Source: an uncultured Ruminococcus sp. (GTDB taxonomy: Bacteria > Bacillota > Clostridia > Oscillospirales > Ruminococcaceae). Taken from it: a stretch of DNA of 7,865 nt. Positions 1 to 5,695 of this stretch are shown one piece after another. Location of the stretch: the NCBI GenBank assembly GCA_947177345.1, contig CAMWUB010000054.1, forward strand, positions 1 to 7,865. The letters are read 5' to 3'. A program made the position numbers and the translations under genes. Numbering within the stretch: the first letter of the stretch is position 1; each line of letters starts with the position of its first letter. The notes below the pieces were generated by a model. It worked only from the letters and a program-made list of their open reading frames with translations, ran no database searches and was not told the DNA's origin.

Positions 1-1
1 A

Positions 2-160
2 TATAGATGTATGGAACGTTACAAATATATTTTAATACATATAAAGGATAACGGAAAAAAATCTCTTAAATTCAGTAAAAAATTTGATTTCTTCATAAAC
101 AAATATACAATAGACAAGTTAGGCAACGGCTGGTATTTAGTGTTTCAGCATCATATATAA
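2..160 (+). CDS. 3' end of an unrecognised ORF (partial)
   Basis: A plus-strand frame is open from the left edge (base 2) and stops at TAA 158-160. The visible 52 residues contain one Met (codon 11-13). From there the peptide is 49 aa, beginning MERYKYILIHIKDNG and ending GNGWYLVFQHHI. It is lysine-rich and basic in its first half, with no obvious membrane segment. Because the frame runs off the edge, the gene probably starts further left; only 10 bases precede the Met, so no ribosome binding site can be judged. A strong hairpin terminator begins 4 bases after the stop, which supports a real gene end. I do not recognise the family. The alternative is a chance open frame in AT-rich DNA. Confidence 0.5.
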   Translation, partial: YRCMERYKYILIHIKDNGKKSLKFSKKFDFFINKYTIDKLGNGWYLVFQHHI

Positions 161-164
161 AAAT

Positions 165-203
165 ATAGTACCTGAAGAAAATTTCAGGTACTATGATTTT
201 TTT
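165..203. terminator. Bidirectional intrinsic terminator
   Basis: There is a perfect 12-bp inverted repeat, ATAGTACCTGAA (165-176) and TTCAGGTACTAT (183-194), with a 6-base loop. On the plus strand it is followed by seven T (197-203). On the minus strand it is followed by five T (complement of A 159-163). It lies between the stop of the left-edge plus-strand ORF (160) and the stop of the minus-strand permease (202), so it can end transcripts from both converging genes. Confidence 0.85.
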
Positions 204-2262
204 ATTGTTTATGACTTTTTATAATCGACTTGCTACAGAGATAAGTTATCAGGAAATAGCCTCCGTAAATAATCAGAATCATTATTGAGGTAAAGCCGAT
301 AGATTCCGCAAGTTTTTCAGTACCGAAAGTTTCAAGAATGAACGTTGAGAACTTCATACCGAATACCGAATGTACGCAGGCGAGAAGTAGCGGAAGGAGG
401 AAAAATATACCGGTCTGTCTGAACAGTGACTTTGATAAATCGCTTTCTTCTGCACCTATTTTGCGTAACATTTCGTATCTTGAAATGCTGTCGACGCTCT
501 CGGAGAGTTGTTTAAGAGCGAGTATCGCAGCACATGAAATAAGGAAGATAAGTCCGATATACAGACCTATGAATGTAACCATCGCACCAAGTCCGATAGT
601 AGCTTCTGCGATGTCAATTCTTGTATTAAGTGCATACCTGTAACCTATATGTCTATCATTTACTGATGATGTATAATCCTTGAAGAAATCTTTATATTTA
701 TTTTGTATTTTATCTTCAATGATTTGTTTATCTTCTTTTGTTTCTGCATTGTAATTGCCTATGAGGAAATCTACACTGGCGTAATTTTCGTCAACAACAT
801 TGTCGGGTACTACATAGAATCCGATATTAACGTGTTGTGACGATATATCTATAAAACCGTCCTGACACTCGTCATATTTTGATATAAGAGTATGTCCGAA
901 AATTGTTACTGCCTTATCTGTAGTGAGAGCTTCATCACGTATTGCCTTGATACTCTTGAAATCGCATATTATAGCGTATTCGTTGTCATTTAATGTAATT
1001 TCATCTTTACCGTACATTCTCCGGATTGCGTTGTAGTCGCTGAGTTTAACAATATCTTCGGGACTACCGTATTCCATGTACATATATTTTTTCTGAACTT
1101 CTTCGAGGTGACTTCCGAGAGCATCTGCGAAAGTGAAGTTATCGGAGCGGTAAGCGTGGAAATGTACGGATTCGCTTAAATCTTCCTCAAAGTTGTAACC
1201 GTATTCCTTAGCTGTTTCCACTAAATCCACGAGTATATCCTTATCCGTCTGATTATCGTATTCTACAAATTGTATTTCCAAATCAGCCGGACACATTTCC
1301 TTTAAATTGGCGTTCATGGAGTTTCTTATTGAAAACGCTGACGATAATGTACAGATAGTCACGAAAAGCATAAGACATATAACTGTCATAGATGCAACAG
1401 TAGTATTTATTTTACTGCTTATCTGTCGGAATGTGAAACTGTTAAGACCTTTATAATATTTTTTCTTCATTGACATTACAACTCTTAACATCATACCCGA
1501 TACTGACCAGAATATTAAAAATGTAGATACCGCACCTATTGCAATAAGTTTGGCGAGTTTTTCAGTACTCATATCATTGGTTTTCCAACCGGCTGTATAG
1601 TAAGCATATCCCAATGCACTGACGGAAACTATAAATATAATCACGCACAGTACCGGATTTTTAAGTTTAAGTTTTTCGGATTTCTTACCGGCTTGCATAA
1701 GATTTATCAGTTTACACTTGCTAATCATAAAACTGTTGAAGAACATCACGACAACGTACATAATACCGAAATATATAGCTGTTTTAATAATAGCGTCGGT
1801 AGATACCATGAAAGTATATTCCGTCATATCGGCTTCAAAGAGATTCGCAACCAGTGTACTCATAAGCTGAGATAATCCGATTCCTATAAGCAATCCGACA
1901 CCCAGCGAACCGATACCGATTATGATAGTTTCTATCAGAAGTATTGCGGAAATTTTACCTTTTCCCATACCTAATATAAGATACAAGGCAAACTCTTTGT
2001 TTCGTCGTTTCATAAGAAAACGGCTTGCATATACGATAAGCAGACCGAGTACCACCGAAACAAATACGCTTATACCATTCAGCATATTTTTGAGTAAGTC
2101 AATAATATCATTTGTGTTCTGAGAGACTTTTAGAAAAGCAGTCTGTTCGCCGATAGCGTTGAAAACGTAGAAAACCGCAACGCCTATAATCAGCGTAAAG
2201 AAATATATAGCGTAATCCCGGAAACTTTTCCGGATATTGCTTAGTGAGAGTTTAAAGAGCAT
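202..2262 (-). CDS. bceB: BceB-type ABC transporter permease (peptide-antibiotic sensing and resistance)
   Basis: 686-aa FtsX/MacB-superfamily permease, the membrane partner of the ATPase just upstream. About ten hydrophobic segments are visible near residues 16-37, 60-84, 103-136, 158-180, 202-224, 236-260, 288-311, 553-585, 615-640 and 653-678. A hydrophilic domain of about 240 residues (312-550) lies between TM7 and TM8. This 10-TM layout with a large extracellular domain between TM7 and TM8 is the hallmark of BceB permeases, and the length is usual for the family. In known members the extracellular domain determines substrate, and the permease forms a sensory complex with the kinase. The ATG at 2262-2260 is favoured because GGAGGTGAT lies about 10 nt upstream, within the end of the ATPase gene. 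The two genes overlap by 11 bp, implying translational coupling. The symbol names the family; bacitracin specificity is not shown. Confidence 0.93.
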   Translation of the reverse strand: MLFKLSLSNIRKSFRDYAIYFFTLIIGVAVFYVFNAIGEQTAFLKVSQNTNDIIDLLKNMLNGISVFVSVVLGLLIVYASRFLMKRRNKEFALYLILGMGKGKISAILLIETIIIGIGSLGVGLLIGIGLSQLMSTLVANLFEADMTEYTFMVSTDAIIKTAIYFGIMYVVVMFFNSFMISKCKLINLMQAGKKSEKLKLKNPVLCVIIFIVSVSALGYAYYTAGWKTNDMSTEKLAKLIAIGAVSTFLIFWSVSGMMLRVVMSMKKKYYKGLNSFTFRQISSKINTTVASMTVICLMLFVTICTLSSAFSIRNSMNANLKEMCPADLEIQFVEYDNQTDKDILVDLVETAKEYGYNFEEDLSESVHFHAYRSDNFTFADALGSHLEEVQKKYMYMEYGSPEDIVKLSDYNAIRRMYGKDEITLNDNEYAIICDFKSIKAIRDEALTTDKAVTIFGHTLISKYDECQDGFIDISSQHVNIGFYVVPDNVVDENYASVDFLIGNYNAETKEDKQIIEDKIQNKYKDFFKDYTSSVNDRHIGYRYALNTRIDIAEATIGLGAMVTFIGLYIGLIFLISCAAILALKQLSESVDSISRYEMLRKIGAEESDLSKSLFRQTGIFFLLPLLLACVHSVFGMKFSTFILETFGTEKLAESIGFTSIMILIIYGGYFLITYLCSKSIIKSHKQ

Positions 2263-3016
2263 CGTTTACATCACCTCCGAGAAGCGTTACAACGTCTATA
2301 ATCTTATCAAAGAACTGTTTCCGGTTATCGTCGCCACGGCTTATTTCATGGAAAACTTTTCCGTCCTTGATAAACAGTACACGGGTTGCGTAACTTGCGG
2401 TGAAACTGTCGTGCGTGACCATCATAATAGTAGCTTCGTGTTCGTGGTTGAGATAGTGAAAGCGTTCCAGTAACATTTTAGCGGCTTTTGAATCCAATGC
2501 ACCGGTAGGCTCATCTGCGAGAATAAGTTTCGGATTTGTAACGATAGCCCTTGCAGAAGCTACCCTTTGTTTCTGACCGCCTGACATCTGATACGGATAT
2601 TTCTGTAAAACTCCGATTATGTCAAGCTGTTTTGCGACGTTTCTTACAGCGTTATCGATTTCCGCCGGACTTACTTTCTGTATCGACAGTGACAGTGCGA
2701 TATTTTCGTAAGCGGTGAGGGTATCGAGTAAGTTGAAGTCCTGAAAGATAAAGCCGAGTTTTTCACGTCTGAACTGATTCAACTGTTTACCCTTAAGTGT
2801 GGTTATGTCGATATTCTCGAGATAGATATGACCTGATGTAACACGGTCAATGGTGGATATGCAGTTAAGAAGTGTGGTCTTGCCACTGCCGGAAGCTCCC
2901 ATAATAGCGACAAACTCACCTTTGTGTACAGTAAAAGAAATATCGTCGATAGCCTTAGTGAGACTGGATTTGCTACCGTAATACTTTTCAATCTGCTGTA
3001 TTTTTAATAGTTCCAT
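2252..3016 (-). CDS. bceA: BceA-type ABC transporter ATPase
   Basis: 254-aa cytoplasmic ATP-binding subunit of the MacB/LolD/BceA group, powering the adjacent permease. All nucleotide-binding motifs are intact: Walker A GASGSGKTT (40-48), Q-loop Q92 in FIFQDFNLLD, signature MSGGQ (144-148), Walker B LILADE (164-169), D-loop ALDS (173-176) and H-loop H202 in VTHD. The short extension after residue 220 is typical for this group. The start at 3016 is supported by a near-perfect AGGAGG (3025-3030) 8 nt upstream. The gene has its own promoter (3046-3074) and a BceR-type operator (3095-3108), in the 94-bp gap after the kinase gene, so the transporter pair is probably induced by its own regulator. 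I see no terminator in that gap, so read-through from the kinase gene is also possible. Confidence 0.96.
   Translation of the reverse strand: MELLKIQQIEKYYGSKSSLTKAIDDISFTVHKGEFVAIMGASGSGKTTLLNCISTIDRVTSGHIYLENIDITTLKGKQLNQFRREKLGFIFQDFNLLDTLTAYENIALSLSIQKVSPAEIDNAVRNVAKQLDIIGVLQKYPYQMSGGQKQRVASARAIVTNPKLILADEPTGALDSKAAKMLLERFHYLNHEHEATIMMVTHDSFTASYATRVLFIKDGKVFHEISRGDDNRKQFFDKIIDVVTLLGGDVNDAL
2273..2278 (-). promoter_or_regulatory. Ribosome binding site of the permease, inside the ATPase gene
   Basis: On the minus strand the sequence reads GGAGGTGAT, ending about 10 nt before the permease ATG (2262). It lies within the last coding bases of the ATPase gene. This fixes the permease start and makes coupled translation of the two subunits likely. 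Confidence 0.8.
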
Positions 3017-3045
3017 GTGTAATACCTCCTTGTGTTTATGACTTA

Positions 3046-3074
3046 ATTATACAACAGATTTCCGGATTTGTCGT
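3046..3074 (-). promoter_or_regulatory. Promoter of the transporter genes, weak -35
   Basis: On the minus strand there is a perfect -10 TATAAT (3046-3051) and, 17 bp upstream, ACGACA (3069-3074), which matches the -35 consensus TTGACA at four of six positions. Transcription would start near 3039, leaving a leader of about 23 nt with AGGAGG at 3025-3030. A good -10 with a poor -35 and an operator just upstream is the pattern expected of an activator-dependent promoter. The start site is predicted, not measured. Confidence 0.65.
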
Positions 3075-3094
3075 GTGTTTAATATTACGGAATG

Positions 3095-3108
3095 TTACAA
3101 TTTTGTAA
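3095..3108. promoter_or_regulatory. BceR-type response-regulator operator
   Basis: TTACAATTTTGTAA is a 14-bp perfect palindrome and fits the pattern TNACA-N4-TGTAA described for BceR-like regulators of Firmicutes. It lies 2 bp past the kinase stop codon and 20 bp upstream of the putative -35 of the transporter promoter, which suits activation by the regulator encoded at 4118-4780. A further TTAC (3085-3088) lies exactly 10 bp from the TTAC at 3095 and may be an extra half-site. The palindrome is seen directly; binding is inferred from the family. Confidence 0.75.
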
Positions 3109-3110
3109 TG

Positions 3111-4121
3111 TTAAAATTTGACAAAATTATTTTTTCCGAAACTGATTGAAATATCCGTAAATTCACCCTGTACTGATTCCGCTTTTACTTCGTGACCGAG
3201 ACTGTCACAAAGATTCTTTATTATATACAGACCCATTCCGGTAGATTTAGCGTGTGTACGTCCGTTAGAACCTGTATAGGACTTTTCAAAGATATACGGT
3301 AAATCAGATGCGGAAATTCCCACGCCGTTATCACGTATGTGTAGAGTAGTTTTTTCTATGGAATCTGTTGTATATACGGATATTTCCGGCGTACGTTCTT
3401 CAGAAAAATATTTCATACTGTTTGCGATAATCTGACCGATAATATATTCTAACCATTTACTGTCGGTCATTACGAAGATGTCAAGATTTTCAGTTTTTAT
3501 TGTAACGTTTCGTTGCTGGAGTTCCTCACGGTTTTTGAGTGCTATTTTTGAAAACGTTCTTTTAATAGAAACATCTTTTATAAGATAGTCTTTCTTGACG
3601 TTTTCGCTACGTGCATAGTACATAACGTTTTCTATGCAGTCGTCGATACGCCGGAGCTGTTCACTGTATTTGCCGTCAGTATCGGGATTATTATGACACA
3701 TCAGGAGCAGGCTTGCAACCGGAAGTTTTATCTCGTGTACCCATAATTCAATATATTCCTGAAACTCCTCCGAACTTTTGCGGTATTCGGCGACGTTATC
3801 GCACATGGATTTATTGGTTTCGCAGAGGATTTCAAAGAAAATCTGACCTTCATAGAAATCAGGTACTTCAACCATTGATGATAACATATATTTTTTTTCA
3901 AGATTATCGCAATCGGAAGTAATATCGGTATAGAATCTGTATCGCCGGAAGTACTCCCATAAAATATTTATCGTACCGGACAGGAAATATACAAATCCTA
4001 TTATGAAAATCTGTCCCGCTTTTATGTGAAATGCTGAAAGAAAATCCCATATTATCAGCCATGCAACCGTACTTATTATTATAGGTACTGCCTTATCTGC
4101 AAGAAATTTACTGAATTTCAT
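3111..4121 (-). CDS. bceS: BceS-type intramembrane-sensing histidine kinase
   Basis: 336-aa sensor kinase. Two N-terminal membrane helices (about 13-31 and 36-57) are joined by only a few residues, so it has no extracellular sensor domain. Kinases of this type read the activity of their partner BceAB transporter instead of binding peptide directly. Catalytic features follow in order: the H-box WVHEIKLPVA with phospho-accepting H129, N-box around N234 (QIIANSMKY), G1 box DNGVGI (264-269), F-box near YIFEKSYTG and G2 box STGMGLYI (293-300). Nothing essential is missing and the length is usual for the family. Its ATG (4121-4119) overlaps the TGA of the regulator as ATGA, and AGGGG stands about 10 nt upstream, so translation is coupled. 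There is no promoter of its own in view; it should be expressed from the regulator promoter at 4804-4832. Confidence 0.95.
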   Translation of the reverse strand: MKFSKFLADKAVPIIISTVAWLIIWDFLSAFHIKAGQIFIIGFVYFLSGTINILWEYFRRYRFYTDITSDCDNLEKKYMLSSMVEVPDFYEGQIFFEILCETNKSMCDNVAEYRKSSEEFQEYIELWVHEIKLPVASLLLMCHNNPDTDGKYSEQLRRIDDCIENVMYYARSENVKKDYLIKDVSIKRTFSKIALKNREELQQRNVTIKTENLDIFVMTDSKWLEYIIGQIIANSMKYFSEERTPEISVYTTDSIEKTTLHIRDNGVGISASDLPYIFEKSYTGSNGRTHAKSTGMGLYIIKNLCDSLGHEVKAESVQGEFTDISISFGKNNFVKF

Positions 4122-4780
4122 GTTAAAATATACCCCTGTTTCTTGCGAGTTTCTATGGCGTTTTCGTAACCGAAATCAGAAAGTTTTGTCCGGAGACGAC
4201 TGATATTAACGGTCAATGCGTTGTCGTTGATATATTCTTCATTATCCCACAAAGTAGTCATTAAGTCGTTACGTGAGACTATCTGTCCCTGACGGTCAAG
4301 AAGTAACTGAAATATAATCATTTCATTTTTGGTCAGGACAATTTCCGTCACACCGTCGGAAAGGCTACCCTTAGCGGAATTTACCTGTAGATTTCTGTAA
4401 GATGTTTTAATAATATCTTTATGGGTACGCTTCAGGACGGCAGAAATCCTTAGAAGAAGTATAGTCGGATTATATGGTTTTGTGATGTAGTCGTCTGCTC
4501 CGTAACTCATGGAAAGTACCTCATCAGTTTCGGAAGTCCGGCTTGTTACCATTATAATAGGTATATCAGTTTTTTTCCGGATATTTCTTAAAAGCATCTC
4601 ACCATTGACAAACGGTATATTAATATCCAGTAAGACTAAATCCGGTTCAGCATTTATGATAGTGTTTTCAGTGTCGGAAAAATCGGTCATGTATTCTGTA
4701 GCGTAACCGGCATTATTGAGGAGTTCCGCAAGTTCCGTACGTATTGACCGGTCATCTTCTACGATATATATTTTATGCAT
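4118..4780 (-). CDS. bceR: BceR-type OmpR/PhoB-family response regulator
   Basis: 220-aa DNA-binding response regulator. The receiver domain (about 1-115) has acidic pocket E8/D9, phospho-acceptor D52 in LVLLDINIP, switch residue T79 (or S80) and K101 in the ITKPYNP turn. A winged-helix OmpR-type DNA-binding domain fills about 128-220, with LTKNEMIIFQLLL, the recognition-helix segment NALTVNISRLRTKL (187-200) and the terminal wing ETRKKQGYIL. It is the expected target of the kinase encoded immediately downstream (4-bp ATGA overlap). It likely activates the transporter promoter through the palindrome at 3095-3108. The start at 4780 is supported by AAAGGAG (4790-4796), about 9 nt upstream. A perfect consensus promoter ends just before this, suggesting basal constitutive expression and a very short leader. 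Confidence 0.95.
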   Translation of the reverse strand: MHKIYIVEDDRSIRTELAELLNNAGYATEYMTDFSDTENTIINAEPDLVLLDINIPFVNGEMLLRNIRKKTDIPIIMVTSRTSETDEVLSMSYGADDYITKPYNPTILLLRISAVLKRTHKDIIKTSYRNLQVNSAKGSLSDGVTEIVLTKNEMIIFQLLLDRQGQIVSRNDLMTTLWDNEEYINDNALTVNISRLRTKLSDFGYENAIETRKKQGYILT

Positions 4781-4803
4781 TTTTTACAACTCCTTTCAGG
4801 CGT

Positions 4804-4832
4804 ATTATAACATATACCGGTTTTTTTGTCAA
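4804..4832 (-). promoter_or_regulatory. Perfect consensus sigma-A promoter for the regulator-kinase genes
   Basis: On the minus strand the sequence reads TTGACA (4827-4832), exactly 17 bp, then TATAAT (4804-4809): both hexamers and the spacing match the housekeeping consensus. Transcription should begin near 4797. That leaves a leader of only about 17 nt, with AAAGGAG almost at its 5' end. The -35 lies inside an imperfect inverted repeat (4816-4854) that could be a binding site. Confidence 0.9.
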
Positions 4833-4854
4833 ATGTCATGCACAAAGAACCGGT
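4816..4854. repeat. Imperfect inverted repeat with ACCGGT ends between divergent promoters
   Basis: The left arm ACCGGTTTTTTTGT (4816-4829) and right arm ACAAAGAACCGGT (4842-4854) are inverted copies that differ by one base and one insertion, with a 12-base centre. Each arm ends in the self-complementary ACCGGT, and the two ACCGGT sites are 33 bp apart. The repeat centre (about 4835) is almost midway between the minus-strand -10 (4804-4809) and the plus-strand -10 candidates (4862-4870). It could be an operator for both directions. CCGG is common throughout this window, so some of the match may be chance. Confidence 0.5.
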
Positions 4855-4870
4855 AAACGCATAATATAAT
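4839..4870 (+). promoter_or_regulatory. Possible promoter of the small divergent gene
   Basis: Two overlapping -10 candidates precede the small ORF: TAATAT (4862-4867) and TATAAT (4865-4870). The first pairs with TGCACA (4839-4844, four of six to TTGACA) at a 17-bp spacing, and would place the start just before the GAGGTGA ribosome binding site. The second is a perfect hexamer but has no good -35, and its start would fall inside the ribosome binding site. A promoter here is likely; its exact elements are uncertain. Confidence 0.4.
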
Positions 4871-4873
4871 TAT

Positions 4874-4880
4874 GAGGTGA
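4874..4880 (+). promoter_or_regulatory. Ribosome binding site deciding the start of the 71-aa protein
   Basis: GAGGTGA, followed by T, lies 7 nt before ATG 4888, an ideal distance. The alternative in-frame ATG at 4894 would be 13 nt away, so 4888 is preferred. Confidence 0.75.
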
Positions 4881-4887
4881 TAAATTT

Positions 4888-5103
4888 ATGATTATGTGTG
4901 CAGATGTGATTGAAGTAAATAATGATAATCTGCTTGTCCGAGACATACGGACACAACAGGAAGTTATAGTAAATACGCCGTGTACTTGTCGGATTGATTC
5001 CGGTGACCGCATACGTATTGTATACAACGGTGCAATGACTAACAGTTTACCGCCACAAATCAGTTCACGGAAGATATTTAAAATTTCCAGTCAGTGCATA
5101 TAA
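4888..5103 (+). CDS. Small DUF3221-like (OB-fold-like) conserved protein
   Basis: 71-aa cytoplasmic protein with no signal peptide or membrane segment. Its pattern is a run of short beta strands: ADVIEVNNDNLLVRD (5-19), QEVIVNT (24-30), GDRIRIVYNGAMT (39-51), then SLPPQISSRKIFKI (53-66). The motif YNGxMTxSxPPQIS followed by an Ile is one I associate with small clostridial proteins and with the DUF3221 group, in which a short beta barrel of OB-fold type is expected. Four cysteines (C4, C32, C34, C70) include a CxC pair. A good ribosome binding site and a terminator immediately after the stop show it is a self-contained single-gene unit. It is divergent from the response regulator, with 107 bp between the starts. 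Its function is unknown; the position suggests but does not prove a link with the peptide-resistance module. Confidence 0.8.
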   Translation: MIMCADVIEVNNDNLLVRDIRTQQEVIVNTPCTCRIDSGDRIRIVYNGAMTNSLPPQISSRKIFKISSQCI

Positions 5104-5140
5104 AAAAAACCGGACATCATAAAAAGATGTCCGGTTTTTT
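5104..5140. terminator. Strong bidirectional intrinsic terminator between converging genes
   Basis: The stem AACCGGACATC (5108-5118) pairs perfectly with GATGTCCGGTT (5126-5136) around a 7-base loop. A flanking A-run (5104-5109) faces T 5135-5140, so each strand has a T-tract after the hairpin. It begins directly after the stop codon of the small plus-strand gene (5103) and ends one base before the stop of the minus-strand acetyltransferase (5142). Confidence 0.93.
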
Positions 5141-5141
5141 A

Positions 5142-5684
5142 TCAGTTTTTGCGGTAGAGTTCCGGATTGAAGTCCGGTGCGATTTTATGGATTTCTGAAA
5201 TAAGCCCTTCAAACTCTGCTTTATTGAAAACACTTCCGGAGCAGGCTATCTCAAATTCAGTGTTCATATAGAACTGATAATATCCTGTCTCAAAGAAACC
5301 GTTTCTGTAGTAGAAATTCCGTCGGCGTATTCTCTGTGAATTGTTATCTGAATTTTCGTCGGGAGCTTCAAAGTCAACGACTATCTGACAATTCGGATAA
5401 TATTCTTTCAGCCTTTTCAGAGCCTGTCCGCCTATACCTCGTGAACGTTTTTCCGGACATACTGCAAAGTAACATATATAGACACATTTTCCGTATTTTA
5501 TAGTGATAATAAATCCGGAAAATTTCTCGTCCGTATATATGCCGAGTACCTCTCTGCCGGATTCTTCCGAAAAACTGAACATATCGTCAATGTCAATGCG
5601 TTCATTTTCCGGAAAAGACTGATTATTAAGACTTTCAAGCATGGGAATATCAGCGGAATTTCTTTCAAGTTTTTTAAAATACAT
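5142..5684 (-). CDS. GNAT-family N-acetyltransferase
   Basis: 180-aa soluble protein with the GNAT fold, which transfers an acyl group from acyl-CoA to an amine. The acyl-CoA-binding motif A is clear: strand YICYFAVCPEKR (69-80), then the pyrophosphate loop RSRGIGG (80-86) and the following helix ALKRLKEYY (88-96). Strand QIVVDFEAP (100-108) and the region FYYRNGFFETGYYQFYM (124-140) are the usual beta5 and alpha4-beta6 parts. The N-terminal SFPENERI segment is common in GNATs. About 35 residues after 145 extend beyond the minimal domain. The acceptor substrate cannot be told. AGGAGA lies 8 nt before ATG 5684 and overlaps the stop codon of the preceding membrane-protein gene (11-bp gap), so the two are co-transcribed. 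Transcription ends at the terminator 5104-5140. Confidence 0.9.
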   Translation of the reverse strand: MYFKKLERNSADIPMLESLNNQSFPENERIDIDDMFSFSEESGREVLGIYTDEKFSGFIITIKYGKCVYICYFAVCPEKRSRGIGGQALKRLKEYYPNCQIVVDFEAPDENSDNNSQRIRRRNFYYRNGFFETGYYQFYMNTEFEIACSGSVFNKAEFEGLISEIHKIAPDFNPELYRKN

Positions 5685-5695
5685 AAATAAATCTC

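Noticed and set aside
338..643. Plus-strand open frame of 101 codons
   Set aside because: It lies wholly antisense to the permease C-terminal membrane region, has no ribosome binding site or known motif, and the minus-strand gene is certain.
3017..3110. A riboswitch or attenuator leader before the ATPase gene
   Set aside because: The predicted leader is only about 23 nt, too short for a structured RNA; the palindrome lies upstream of the promoter and so acts as DNA.
202..4780. A lantibiotic or bacteriocin biosynthesis cluster
   Set aside because: No precursor peptide, modification enzyme or peptidase domain is present; the genes fit sensing and resistance only.
4816..4854. The ACCGGT inverted repeat as a terminator
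   Set aside because: It lies between two divergent starts, its arms are mismatched with a 12-base centre, and no T-tract follows it on either strand in a useful position.
4836..5027. Minus-strand open frame of 63 codons opposite the small gene
   Set aside because: The plus-strand gene has an ideal ribosome binding site, a recognisable motif and a terminator; the antisense frame has none of these and would run into the regulator promoter.
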